DNA of 64,000 nucleotides from Crambe crambe (Eukaryota > Porifera > Demospongiae > Poecilosclerida > Crambeidae). The notes under the pieces were generated by a model, which saw nothing but the letters and a program-made list of their open reading frames with translations, was not told the DNA's origin and ran no database searches. The translations under genes were made by a program, and so were the position numbers. Positions 31,695 through 41,769 of the stretch are shown one piece after another. Numbering within the stretch: the stretch's first letter is position 1; each line of letters opens with the position of its first letter. The stretch is from the NCBI GenBank assembly GCA_963924555.1, contig OZ004584.1:5517001-5581000 (forward strand), written 5' to 3'.

Positions 31695-33062
31695 ATGGAT
31701 GAAAATATCTATGAGCCAATGGATGGCAAGGAAGCTGATGCATCTATTAACAAAAATCCTTGCTACGGTACGTCTTCAGACATCAAGCTGGAAAGTATGT
31801 CTTCAGACATCAAGCTGGAAAGTGCAACATCTCCTCCGGTGAAATCCAAATCCAACAAACCTATTTGTAGTTGGTTGTGCATGTGTGCACTAATTGGATT
31901 GATCTTAGTAGGTAGTGCAGCATTTGCTAGCTTGGCTCTTACAGTGTGGAATTCTTCACAAGTCAATGACGCTAAGCTTGAGATGGAACACATGATAACA
32001 CAGCTCAAGAATTCTGTATCTGGATTTGATACTTCTGTGAATATATCTGAACAAGTGAACGTTTCAAGATCATTGGAAATACGAATTGATGATATCTTAC
32101 TACAGTTGAATCATACTACATCTGAACTTGAAAGAAGACTAACACGACTTCAGATAATTGAAAATAATCGCAATGATATTCAGAGGAATATTTCGAGGTC
32201 GTTAGATTCTAAACTAAACAGTATCATTCGGTCATTGACTGGACAGTACTTGAATCTTCCAGCTGATTCATGTTCCCTTGTCTTGCAGCTGAATTCCTCC
32301 TCCCCATCAGGTCACTACTGGATCAGATCCGCCAATGGCTCTGCTGTACGTGTGTACTGTGACATGACCAGGTCATGTGGTAACATCACTGGAGGGTGGA
32401 TGAGAGTGGCTAGTCTGAACTGGAGCAATGAATCTCTTCCATGTCCCGATGGATTCAGAGAACGCAATGACTCTGACATCCGCACTTGTGGAATCAACTC
32501 CACAAGTGGTTCGTGTCGTTCTTTGATTTTTGAAACATACAGCACTTTGTATAGTAGAGTCTGTGGCAAGATAAATGCTTATCAAGTTGGTACTCTGGAT
32601 GCATTCAGTACAATGCAAGGGCGTGGTTCAAACATAACAATTGACTCTAATTACGTGGATGGTGTTAGTCTTACGCATGGAAGCGATCCTAGGAGACACA
32701 TCTGGACTTTCGTTGCTGCTCATGATGATCGCCCTAGTATAGTAAGTTCACTGATCTGTCAATGTGTGAGACCAGGTGACAGTAGAATCATGCCCCCTCC
32801 TACTTTTGTGGGAATGGACTACTTCTGCGATACAGGAAGTCGAAGAAGAAATTCATTTGGTAAATTTCTTGCTGATGATCCCCTGTGGGATGGGGCTGGG
32901 TGTGCTTCTAATAGCACATGCTGTTCCTTCAATAACCCCCCGTGGTTCCACAAGCAACTCCCATCAGCCACCACTGACGACATAGAGATGAGGGTGTGTC
33001 GTGATGAGAGCAGACACAATGAAGACATCGCCATATCAAATGTTGAAATTTATGTGCAGTAG
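31695..33062 (+). CDS. Type II FReD-like receptor (copy E), divergent tail
   Basis: 455 residues. The tail differs from all other copies: it opens MDENIYEPMDG, with a YxxM motif of the kind bound by PI3-kinase p85 SH2 domains, then CYGTS and two SSDIKLES repeats. Membrane segment after CSWLC. The stalk uses a unique coiled coil (KLEMEHMITQLKN...) before the shared terminal module. The ectodomain is standard with 14 cysteines and variable parts RPSIVSSLICQC and RRNSFGKFLADDP. It looks like a fusion of a different tail and stalk to the common ectodomain. The copy at 55199 encodes the same protein. Confidence 0.92.
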   Translation: MDENIYEPMDGKEADASINKNPCYGTSSDIKLESMSSDIKLESATSPPVKSKSNKPICSWLCMCALIGLILVGSAAFASLALTVWNSSQVNDAKLEMEHMITQLKNSVSGFDTSVNISEQVNVSRSLEIRIDDILLQLNHTTSELERRLTRLQIIENNRNDIQRNISRSLDSKLNSIIRSLTGQYLNLPADSCSLVLQLNSSSPSGHYWIRSANGSAVRVYCDMTRSCGNITGGWMRVASLNWSNESLPCPDGFRERNDSDIRTCGINSTSGSCRSLIFETYSTLYSRVCGKINAYQVGTLDAFSTMQGRGSNITIDSNYVDGVSLTHGSDPRRHIWTFVAAHDDRPSIVSSLICQCVRPGDSRIMPPPTFVGMDYFCDTGSRRRNSFGKFLADDPLWDGAGCASNSTCCSFNNPPWFHKQLPSATTDDIEMRVCRDESRHNEDIAISNVEIYVQ

Positions 33063-33785
33063 TGTGCTGAGACATCTTCACTATAAAGTAGTTTAGTGAC
33101 TTTATATAATACATTAACACTATAATCATGAGTGTTAGCTATCATACTTTTATATGTGAAAACTGTTGTAGAACTTGGTAGAATTTTTCTTTTTGAAACT
33201 TGTGGTGGTTGAGTACAAATGTGCTGTTGGAGTGGTATCGGCAAGGGAGTAACAAGCAAATTCGAATTGGTCAGGACACAACCACACCCTTAATGGGTGT
33301 GTCCTAACTACAGCCATCAATCATGACATTGTAATCAATTATCGAAAATAGAGTCTATACTGAGAATCACCAATGGATTCACTAGCTACAGCTGTGATAT
33401 TAGCTAGTGTCTACAATAACTTTTCACTCTGCCTCAGTGAGCTGAAATATTTTGGGAAGTTAAATCTTAGTGTGGAATCAAACCACCAGATATTCTGCTT
33501 ATAGCTATTAAAATTCCTAACATAACAGAACTTCAGATTTTGGAGAATCTAAGTCACAAGATGCTTCAGATCTGGTTGTTTATCAAGCTATAATGAACGC
33601 TTTAATGAAAGTGTGTACTGCACACTAAATTGTCCCAAAACACACTAAAAACACTAAAAACAAAGTATTGGGACAAAATGGTGTGCAGTCATTTTTACAG
33701 TGAAGAGATTTAACACATTTATGGTCATATATTAGCTAATAACATGCAAATTACTACAAACAACTGAACTAATCCATATGGTGGT
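33063..33785. other. Receptor E 3' flank with an unidentified coding-like fragment
   Basis: Has the hairpin (33283-33301). At about 33490-33630 it carries a fragment similar to the unrecognised frame at 37989-38348 (words like 'cttcagattttggagaatctaag'). Confidence 0.55.
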
Positions 33786-33787
33786 TA

Positions 33788-33914
33788 CAGCAGATTTACG
33801 CTTCGTTCGAATCCGTACACGAGAAGCTTATGCCTTGTTTTTAAGTATAAATGTATGCACACACAAAGCATACGCTTCCTTTGTACGGCATACGAACGGA
33901 ACGTAAATCCACTG
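33788..33914. mobile_element. 127-bp MITE with TA target duplication
   Basis: Terminal repeats CAGCAGATTTACG and CGTAAATCCACTG, flanked by TA (33786-33787 and 33915-33916). The paralogous site near 38489 (GGTTAGTGAGCGG) is empty with one TA, which proves insertion. Features fit a Tc1/mariner-type derivative. A partial copy is at 57977-58038. Confidence 0.88.
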
Positions 33915-33916
33915 TA

Positions 33917-34696
33917 GTGAGCGGTCTATCTAGTTTTCCATTATAATACAACAAAAGATAATACTAGTTCAGCTATAGCTAATTGGGACACATCAATATT
34001 CTCAGTCCATACAGTTTATTCTTTTTGTATTATAGTTAGCCATGTCACTACAAACTGAAATGACTTGAATAATGTTATATTGATAACAAGCAAGACTATC
34101 AACACAAAACACTAATAATTAATTCTGCGCAACGACATTAAGCTAATCACAATCAATGATCCTAGCCTGAAACCTTGAAGAAATTCATAGGATACACAAG
34201 GGCATGGTAAGTTTATTCAAAATGTAATGAAATGTGCTGTATCCTCGCGTATCCTACAAAAAAATATACCGTGTTTTCTTCTCCCAAACATATTTTATTT
34301 TCCTTAATAGCTAATGCATGAGCTCAGTTTATGTGATCAGTTTTCTAATCTCAGTCATGTTTGTGATCTAAAATTTAAGGAAGAGTACATCATGGCCGGA
34401 GGCACTGCTACGGCTGGTACGGCCATGGCAGGTCGGGCATTTGCCTGATCAATATAAGCCAACACATCTTTCACATCCTGATGGTCTTGCTTCAGGGAGA
34501 GTCCGGTAGCTACAACTGTATGGTCCATTAATACAGTTTGCATAACTTCAGTTCTATAATTTGTTTACCGAAACCTCCCAGATTCTTCATACCGCTCAGG
34601 ACAGGTATTATGGGGGAGAGCCTGACTAGACTAGTGAGACAACAATACACAAAACATTGCTACACCTCTGTGATGTAATTCAGTAGCTGCATGTGG
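33917..34696. other. Upstream block of receptor F
   Basis: Present three times (here, 38490-39730, 58040-58813) and once inverted (57707-57979). Contains the small minus-strand frame listed below. Confidence 0.75.
34355..34543 (-). CDS. Small minus-strand frame of unknown nature
   Basis: 62 codons, reads LSLKQDHQDVKDVLAYIDQ and an Ala/Pro/Val-rich end. The same frame is kept at 39383-39577 and 58472-58660, but those blocks are recent duplicates, so conservation proves little. The composition looks exon-like. I do not recognise it; it could be a terminal exon fragment. Confidence 0.3.
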   Translation of the reverse strand: MQTVLMDHTVVATGLSLKQDHQDVKDVLAYIDQANARPAMAVPAVAVPPAMMYSSLNFRSQT

Positions 34697-34704
34697 TATA
34701 AAAA
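34697..34704 (+). promoter_or_regulatory. TATA box of receptor copy F
   Basis: TATAAAAA in the conserved core, 110 bp before the ATG. Confidence 0.8.
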
Positions 34705-34806
34705 CAGCTTCAACTCACAGCAATAGGAAGTTGTCTGATATTTCCACATGGTCAATTGTGAACTAATTGTCATTCTCTGCAATATATATTACAGCTCCTT
34801 ATAGTC

Positions 34807-36165
34807 ATGGAAAAAGAAAATGATTATGAAAACGATAGTTATGATATGATGATTATTGACAATCAATGCTATAATGTTCCTTCAAGAGCTGAGCCTCAAA
34901 ATTTGTCTGCGTCTAAAAATCAAATTCCTTCAATAACTGAGCCTCAAAATGAGACTGTATCTGCAAATCTTCATCCTATTAAGTCACAGTATAAAATGTC
35001 TGCTTGTAGTTGGAAATGTGCAATTTTACTGGTTGGATTCATCTTAGTAGGTAGTGCTGCATTCATTAGCTTGGGTCTTACCTTATGGAATATCAATTCC
35101 AACTTTAAAACACAAACTATGGGGCTCCAAGCTTCTAATGTAGCTGAACTTGAACGAAGATTAGCACAGCTTCAGGTTTCTGTGAATAATAATACATCAG
35201 AATGTGAAAGAAAAATACTGGAGCTTCGAAATTTATCAAATGACAGTATATCTGAACTCGAAAGAAGTCTAATGCAACTTCAGATATTTGAAAATAATCG
35301 CAATGATATTCAGAGTAATATTTCAAACTCATTAGATTCTAAATTAAACAATATAATTCGATCACTGACTGGACAATACTCAAATCTTCCGGCTGATTCA
35401 TGTTCCCTTGTCTTGCAGTTGAATTCTTCCTCCCCATCAGGGCACTACTGGATCAGGTCCTTCAATGGCTCTGCTGTGCATGTGTACTGTGACATGACCA
35501 GGTCCTGTGGTAACATCACTGGAGGGTGGATGAGAGTGGCTAGTCTGGACTGGAGCAATGAATCTCTTCCATGTCCCGATGGACTCAGAGAACGCAATGA
35601 CTCTGACATCCGCACTTGTGGAATCAACTCCACAACTGGTTCATGTTCTTCTTTGATTTTCAAAACATACAGCACTTTGTATAGTAGAGTCTGTGGCAAG
35701 ATTAATGGTTATCAAGTTGGTACTACTGATGCATGGCGTGGTTCAAACATAACAATTGACTCTAATTACGTGGATGGTGTCAGTCTCACGTATGGAAGCA
35801 ATCCTAGAAGACACATCTGGACTTTTGTTGCTGCTCATGATGATATATATTCTGAAACATGTCAGTGTATGAGACCAGGTGACAGCAGAATCATGGCTTC
35901 TCCTTCTTTTGTGGGAATGGACTACTTCTGTGATACAGGAAATCGGGGAGGAGATCCATCTGGTTTATTTCTTGCTAATGATCCCCTGTGGGATGGGGCT
36001 GGGTGTGCTTCTACTAGCACATGCTGTTCCTTCAATAACCCCCCGTGGTTCCACAAGCAACTCCCATCAGCCACCACTGATGACATAGAGATGAGGGTGT
36101 GTCGTGATGAGAGCAGACGCAATGAAGACATTGCCATATCGAATGTCGAAATTTATGTGCAGTAG
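34807..36165 (+). CDS. Type II FReD-like receptor (copy F)
   Basis: 452 residues. The tail has three tyrosines: YEND, YDMM (a YxxM motif) and YNVP, then two diverged 16-residue repeats. Membrane segment after CSWKC. The stalk has one coiled-coil module lengthened by three residues (NLSNDSIS) plus the terminal module. The ectodomain is standard; variable parts are short (TTDAWRGSN, HDDIYSETCQC, GGDPSGLFLANDP). Intact frame; damaged sisters at 39841 and 58920. Confidence 0.92.
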   Translation: MEKENDYENDSYDMMIIDNQCYNVPSRAEPQNLSASKNQIPSITEPQNETVSANLHPIKSQYKMSACSWKCAILLVGFILVGSAAFISLGLTLWNINSNFKTQTMGLQASNVAELERRLAQLQVSVNNNTSECERKILELRNLSNDSISELERSLMQLQIFENNRNDIQSNISNSLDSKLNNIIRSLTGQYSNLPADSCSLVLQLNSSSPSGHYWIRSFNGSAVHVYCDMTRSCGNITGGWMRVASLDWSNESLPCPDGLRERNDSDIRTCGINSTTGSCSSLIFKTYSTLYSRVCGKINGYQVGTTDAWRGSNITIDSNYVDGVSLTYGSNPRRHIWTFVAAHDDIYSETCQCMRPGDSRIMASPSFVGMDYFCDTGNRGGDPSGLFLANDPLWDGAGCASTSTCCSFNNPPWFHKQLPSATTDDIEMRVCRDESRRNEDIAISNVEIYVQ

Positions 36166-37173
36166 TGTGCTAGGACATCTTCATTATAAAGTAGATTAGT
36201 GACTTTATATAATACATTAACACTATAATCATCACATGAGTGTTATACTTTTATATGTGCAAACTGTCGTAGAACTTGGTAGAATCTTTTTGAAACTATA
36301 GTATTATATTTCATTGTGGATGAGTGTGAATGCTGTGGATTTGGTGTCAGCAGGGGAGTAGCAAGCAAATTCAAATTGGTCAGGTTGTTCTAACCACACC
36401 CTTAATGGGTGTGTCCTAACTTCATCCATCAATCAAAACATTGCAATCGATTACCAAAAAATTGAGTCTATACCTGTCAAATCAGTGTAGATAGCTACAG
36501 TCCACAGATAACCTTTCATTCTGCCTCAACGAGAAACATTTTGGGATTTTGGGAAGTTAAATCGTGGTGTAGAAGACATGTGTAGAAAAAATTGTGCCAC
36601 ACACATGCCTGTTTCACACACGACCATGTGTGGGGGCATGCCCATTTTTACTGGTCACCTTAAGTTCTCACTTATAGAGGTTATGGCCTGACTGGCCAGA
36701 GTGCTTCCTATGCCCTTAGAGTAACAGCAACAACTATAGCGAAGAAAACACAAAAAACTTCCTGTTTTGTATGTAGCACTATGATAGCTCAGCACTTTGA
36801 TGGTTACCATAGCATTACTGTAAAATGTGTATTCCTATATACAGTCGCTATGCCATTCTTAAAGTTGCAACTAGCTGCAGCAATGTGATAGAATAATCCA
36901 CTGCTCAAACTGTGTCATAACAAGAGCCAATTTCCATGAGGAATCATGTTAGCTACAGATAGTCAGGTCAACTGCAATTTGTTATAATTGACCTTGTGAC
37001 ACATGGGATCATGTGACTATCATATGACTCCACATTCACATATACAGCCCCAATAGTTGGCTGACTATCATGATCAAACACACTCCACTGACACGAGATC
37101 ATGTGACTATCATGTGATCAAAAACAAAATAAACTTGTGCAAGTCTACAAAATAGTTCAGTAGCTGCATGCAG
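36166..37173. other. Receptor F 3' flank and duplicated blocks
   Basis: Hairpin at 36395-36413; the roughly 180-bp segment in orientation B at 36484-36660; from about 36880 the block seen at position 1, here leading into the promoter of the pseudogene at 37268. Confidence 0.7.
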
Positions 37174-37267
37174 TATAAAAACAGCTTCAGCTCACAGCAA
37201 TAAGCAGTTGTCGTATTGACATTTCCATACAATCAATTGTGATTCTCTGCACTATCTGTCCTTAGTC

Positions 37268-37905
37268 ATGGAAGAAAAAAATGATAATGAACTTTTGACA
37301 ATCAATGCTATGATGCTCCTTCAAGAGACAAGCCTCAAAATCCATCTGCATCTGAAAATTAAGTTCCTTCAAGAGACGAGCTTCAAAATCCATCTGCATA
37401 TGAAAATCTCAAGTCACAGTATAAAATGCCTGCTTGTAGTGGATGTGTTTTATTTTACTGGTTGGATTCATCGTAGTAGGTAGTGCTGCATTCATTAGCT
37501 TGGGTCTTACCTAATGGAATATCAATTCCAACTTAAGAACACAAACTATGGGGCTTCAGGCTTCTAATGTAGCTGAACTTGAAAGAAGATTAGCACAGCT
37601 CCAGGTTTCTGTGAACAATAATACATCAGAATGTGAAAGGAGAATAGTGGAGCTTTGGAATAATTCCACATCTGAAGTCGAAAGAAGACTAACACAACTT
37701 CAGATAGCTAATTGAAAATAATCGCAATGATATTCAGAGTAATATTTTGAGGTCATTAGATTCTAAACTAAATAATATCATTCGATCACTGACTGGACAA
37801 TACTCAGCTGATTCATGTTCCCATGTCTTGCAGTTGAATGCCTCCTCCCCATCAGGTCACTACTGGATCAGGTCCTCCAATGGCTCTGCTGTACAAGTGT
37901 ATATC
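37268..37905 (+). pseudogene. Receptor copy G, heavily damaged
   Basis: The TATA box (37174) and start region are preserved, but an early deletion shifts the frame, TCA became TAA in the stalk start (near 37511), an AGCT insertion lies at about 37705, and similarity stops at about 37905 inside the AVRVYCDM region. Unrelated sequence follows. Confidence 0.9.
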
Positions 37906-37988
37906 CTGTAGAAGTGCTAACTTATCTGGCTTATACTATGTTTACTCAGTAAAATTGGAAGGCACTGTTGTGATCTTGGGAACTCCGG

Positions 37989-38348
37989 ATGAGGAGGGAG
38001 ATGGTGGAAAAAATCTTATTGATAAAATATGGTGGTTGTGATTGCTATTCCTATATACTTTATTATCTGGCCTTCATTAAAGAGTTCCAGGTGACATACA
38101 GGAAATACCCTTGGGAAGGGATCAATACAGCTTATCTTAACAGTAATTCATCCGCAGATGAAACCATCCTGGGGAGTTCAGGTGATGGTAATTCTCAAGG
38201 GTGGAGTCAGATATTCTGCTATATTAAAATTCCTAACATAACCAGAACTTCAGATTTTGGAGAATCTAAGTCACAAGATGCTTCAGATCTCGTTGTTTAT
38301 CAAGCTATAATGAACACTTTAAAAATGAAAGTGTGTACTGCACACTAA
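37989..38348 (+). CDS. Unrecognised frame after the G breakpoint
   Basis: 119 codons open, including GINTAYLNSNSSADETIL and FGESKSQDASDLVVYQAIM, ending in KVCTAH. Part of it recurs, with a stop and indels, at 33490-33630 and 57000-57130. It may be the end of an exon of another gene joined to copy G by rearrangement. I recognise no domain. Confidence 0.35.
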   Translation: MRREMVEKILLIKYGGCDCYSYILYYLAFIKEFQVTYRKYPWEGINTAYLNSNSSADETILGSSGDGNSQGWSQIFCYIKIPNITRTSDFGESKSQDASDLVVYQAIMNTLKMKVCTAH

Positions 38349-38617
38349 ATGGTCCCAATGGCTAAACACACTAAAAATAAAACAGTGTGTGCATTGGGAC
38401 AAAACGGTGTGCAGTCATTTTTACAGTGAAGAGATTTAACACATTCGTGGTCATATTAGCTAATAACATGCAAATCACTACAAACAACTGGTTAGTGAGC
38501 GGTCTATCTAGTCTGCCATATAATACAACAAAAGATAATACTACGTAGTTCAGCTATAGCTAATTGGGATACATTAATATTCTCAGTCCATATGGTTTAT
38601 TCTTTTTGTATTATAGT

Positions 38618-39050
38618 TAGGCCTTGACAAAATTTGCTTTTTTTCCTGCCTATTTTGCTTTGCTTTTATGCTTGATTAATCTACCTAGCTATTTTGCTTT
38701 CCTATTCACCCATTTTGCTCCCTCTTTCACCCATTTTGCTTTCTTTTTGCATACTGTAATTAAAATGCAGGCACAAACAAGGTTGTATTGCAACATAACA
38801 GAGTTCCAGGTAGTCTTCCAAAGATGACTGCTGCTGAGCTGTAGAATTGAAAAGATTCTCTTGGGTGCAGCAGAAGATGGCTGGACTAACAGGAAGTAGA
38901 TCTTGAAGTGGAAGATCTAGATCGTAGAAGTAATGAGCAGGAAGCAATCCAGAAAGTCAAAGTTCATTCTTGGCCCATTTTGCTTTTTTTTTGACAAAAT
39001 TGGTAGCCCATTTTGTTCAAATTTTGCTAAGCAAATTTTGTCAAGGCCTA
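38618..39050. mobile_element. 433-bp hAT-like MITE
   Basis: Inverted ends TAGGCCTTGACAAAATTTGC and its complement, flanked by an 8-bp duplication ATTATAGT (38610-38617 and 39051-39058). The paralog near 34029 holds a single ATTATAGT, an empty site. The interior has repeated 'cccattttgct' words. An 8-bp duplication is typical of hAT elements. Confidence 0.9.
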
Positions 39051-39382
39051 ATTATAGTTATGTCACTATAAAGCAAACTGAAATGACTTGAATAATGTTA
39101 TATTGATAACAAACAAGACTATCAACACAAAATACTAAAAATTAATTCTGCGCAACGACATTAAGCTAATGATAGCTAATCACAATCAATGATCCTAGCC
39201 TGAAACCTTGAAGAAATTCATAGGATACACAAGGGCATGGTAAGTTTATTCAAAATGTAATGAAATGTGCTGTATCCTCGGTATCCTACAAAAAAATATA
39301 CCGTGTTTTCTTCTCCCAAACATATTTTATTTTCCTTAATAGCTAATGCATGAGCTCAGTTTATGTGATCAGTTTTCTAATC

Positions 39383-39577
39383 TCAGTCATGTTTGTGATC
39401 TATAAAATTTAAGGAAGAGTACATCATGGCCGGAGGCACTGCTACGGCTGGTACGGCCATGGCAGGTCGGGCATTTGCCTGATCAATATAAGCCAACACA
39501 TCTTTCACATCCTGATGGTCTTGCTTCAGGGAGAGTCCGGTAGCTACAACTGTATGGTCCATTAATACAGTTTGCAT
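39383..39577 (-). CDS. Small minus-strand frame, second copy
   Basis: Near-identical to 34355-34543 except for the last residues. Same reservations. Confidence 0.25.
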   Translation of the reverse strand: MQTVLMDHTVVATGLSLKQDHQDVKDVLAYIDQANARPAMAVPAVAVPPAMMYSSLNFIDHKHD

Positions 39578-39840
39578 AACTTCAGTTCTATAATTTGTTT
39601 ACCGAAACCTCCCAGATTCTTCATACCGCTCAGGACAGGTATTATGGGGGAGAGCCTGACTAGACTAGTGAGACAACAATACACAAAACATTGCTACACC
39701 TCTGTGATGTAATTCAGTAGCTGCATGTGGTATAAAAACAGCTTCAACTCACAGCAATAGGCAGTTGTCTGATATTTCCACATGGTCAATTGTGAACTAA
39801 TTGTCATTCTCTGCAATACATATTACAGCTCCTTATAGTC

Positions 39841-40590
39841 ATGGAAAAAGAAAATGATTATGAAAACGATAGTTATGATATGATGATTATCGACAATCAA
39901 TGCTATAATGTTCCTTCAAGAGCTGAGCCTCAAAATTTGTCTGCGTCTAAAAATCAAATTCCTTCAATAACTGAGCCTCAAAATGAGACTGTATCTGCAA
40001 ATCTTCATCCTATTAGCTAAGTCACAGTATAAAATGTCTGCTTGTAGTTGGAAATGTGCAATTTTACTGGTTGGATTCATCTTAGTAGGTAGTGCTGCAT
40101 TCATTAGCTTGGGTCTTACCTTATGGAATATCAATTCCAACTTTAAAACACAAACTATGGGGCTCCAAGCTTCTAATGTAGCTGAACTTGAACGAAGATT
40201 AGCACAGCTTCAGGTTTCTGTGAATAATAATACATCAGAATGTGAAAGAAAAATACTGGAGCTTCGAAATTTATCAAATGACAGTATATCTGAACTCGAA
40301 AGAAGTCTAATGCAACTTCAGATATTTGAAAATAATCGCAATGATATTCAGAGTAATATTTCAAACTCATTAGATTCTAAATTAAACAATATAATTCGAT
40401 CACTGACTGGACAATACTCAAATCTTCCGGCTGATTCATGTTCCCTTGTCTTGCAGTTGAATTCTTCCTCCCCATCAGGGCACTACTGGATCAGATCCTC
40501 CAATGGCTCTGCTGTACGTGTGTGCTGTGACTTCAACAGGCAGTGTGGTTGTGATGGACCAACAATTACATGGACCCGTGTGGCCTTCCT
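39841..40590 (+). pseudogene. Receptor copy H, sister of F, broken by 4 bp and a transposon
   Basis: TATA box at 39731. The tail matches F until a 4-bp AGCT insertion near 40015 creates a TAA at 40018-40020. Beyond it the frame reads membrane segment, stalk and neck. At about 40525 the ectodomain switches to a different version (VCCDFNRQCGCDGP, WTRVAFLN), then a TTAA-flanked element interrupts it at 40590. The switch points to a second ectodomain subfamily in the genome. Confidence 0.88.
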
Positions 40591-40593
40591 TAA

Positions 40594-41371
40594 CAGGGGC
40601 GTAAGAAGATGTTTTCTGGTGGTGGGGTGGGGGCTGATGTATGGAAAAATTTTAGCTGACCACGCCCACTTTCCTTAACCACACCCATTTTTGGATACCA
40701 ATGTACCATCAACTGGCTCAACAGTGCAGAGGTGTTGGAAGCAAGATTCGATTGGTCAAGCCCAAAATTGAAACAAATTCCCCACAACACCGAAGTTCTA
40801 CAGTTTGCTATACTTGAGCATCATATGTATTTAAGTTATTGCCACATAATTAATCCCAAAATATTTTATTATTGATTGATAGCCACTTAATAATTAATCC
40901 CAAAATATTTTATTATTGATTGATAGCCACTTAATAATTAATCTTGTTTTTCCCAAAATATTGGTCAGGCCTGGGCCTGACTGGCCTTACCTGTTCCACC
41001 GCCTATGCAGTGGCATCAGTGCTTGTGATTGAGGTCTCTGAAGATGGACCAGCATCGTCACTTGCAAATACAATAATTTTTATTATAATGTACATATGCA
41101 ATCTTACATCGATAGTTACCTGAGAACTGAATTGGAGCGATGAATTCTCCTCTGTGCCATAGTAGAGCCAAGCTAACTGCTGAGTTAGGTGTTACTAATA
41201 CTTAATTAACCATTCTGTGATGTTAATACTTAGCTAGTAGGTGTTATTAATACTTAGTTGACATGCAGCATCTGTTTTGCATATACTAATGCCTATGTGC
41301 ATTTTGAGTGGGGGGGGGGGGGGGGGGGGGGGGCTGAAGCCCCCCAGCCCCCCTGCTTCTTACGCCCATGC
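40594..41371. mobile_element. 778-bp element with TTAA target duplication
   Basis: Ends CAGGGGCGTAAGAAG and CTTCTTACGCCCATGC form imperfect inverted repeats and are bordered by TTAA (40590-40593 and 41372-41375). TTAA duplication is the hallmark of piggyBac-type transposition. No transposase, so non-autonomous. It contains a tandem duplication of 'tattgattgatagccacttaataattaat' words near 40860-40940 and a G-run of about 23 (41311-41333). Confidence 0.75.
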
Positions 41372-41375
41372 TTAA

Positions 41376-41682
41376 TAGCTATGTCAGCTTCTAACCAGCA
41401 TTTATAAAGTGACAGAGTAAGCCATGAATGATAATTATCAAAACACCATGCACAACAACAGCAAACTATGAACTATAGTTAGCTATGATAATTATCTAGC
41501 TATTTACATGAATAATTGATCAGTTTTCTAATCTGAGTCATGTTTGTGATCTAGCTACTCATTCAAGATCAATCATGTATATTTGACTATATGTAGCAGT
41601 CACGGATTTCTTTTTTATTGCTCTTCTAAGTTACATCAGAAAAATCGACAACTGATGTACGTAGTTCAGTAGCTGCATCTGG
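41376..41682. other. Spacer before receptor I
   Basis: AT-rich, no gene seen. Ends in a changed TATA box, TATAATAA at 41683-41690. Confidence 0.5.
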
Positions 41683-41769
41683 TATAATAACAGCTTCAGG
41701 TCACAGCAATAAGCAGTTGTCATATTGACATTTATTGTATCATTTCCTGCAAGAGTTCAACTATCTGTC

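Noticed and set aside
33788-33914. The TA-type MITE as the source of TAGCTA footprints
   Set aside because: Its ends start CAG, which would predict CA/TG or CAG footprints rather than GC or CG.
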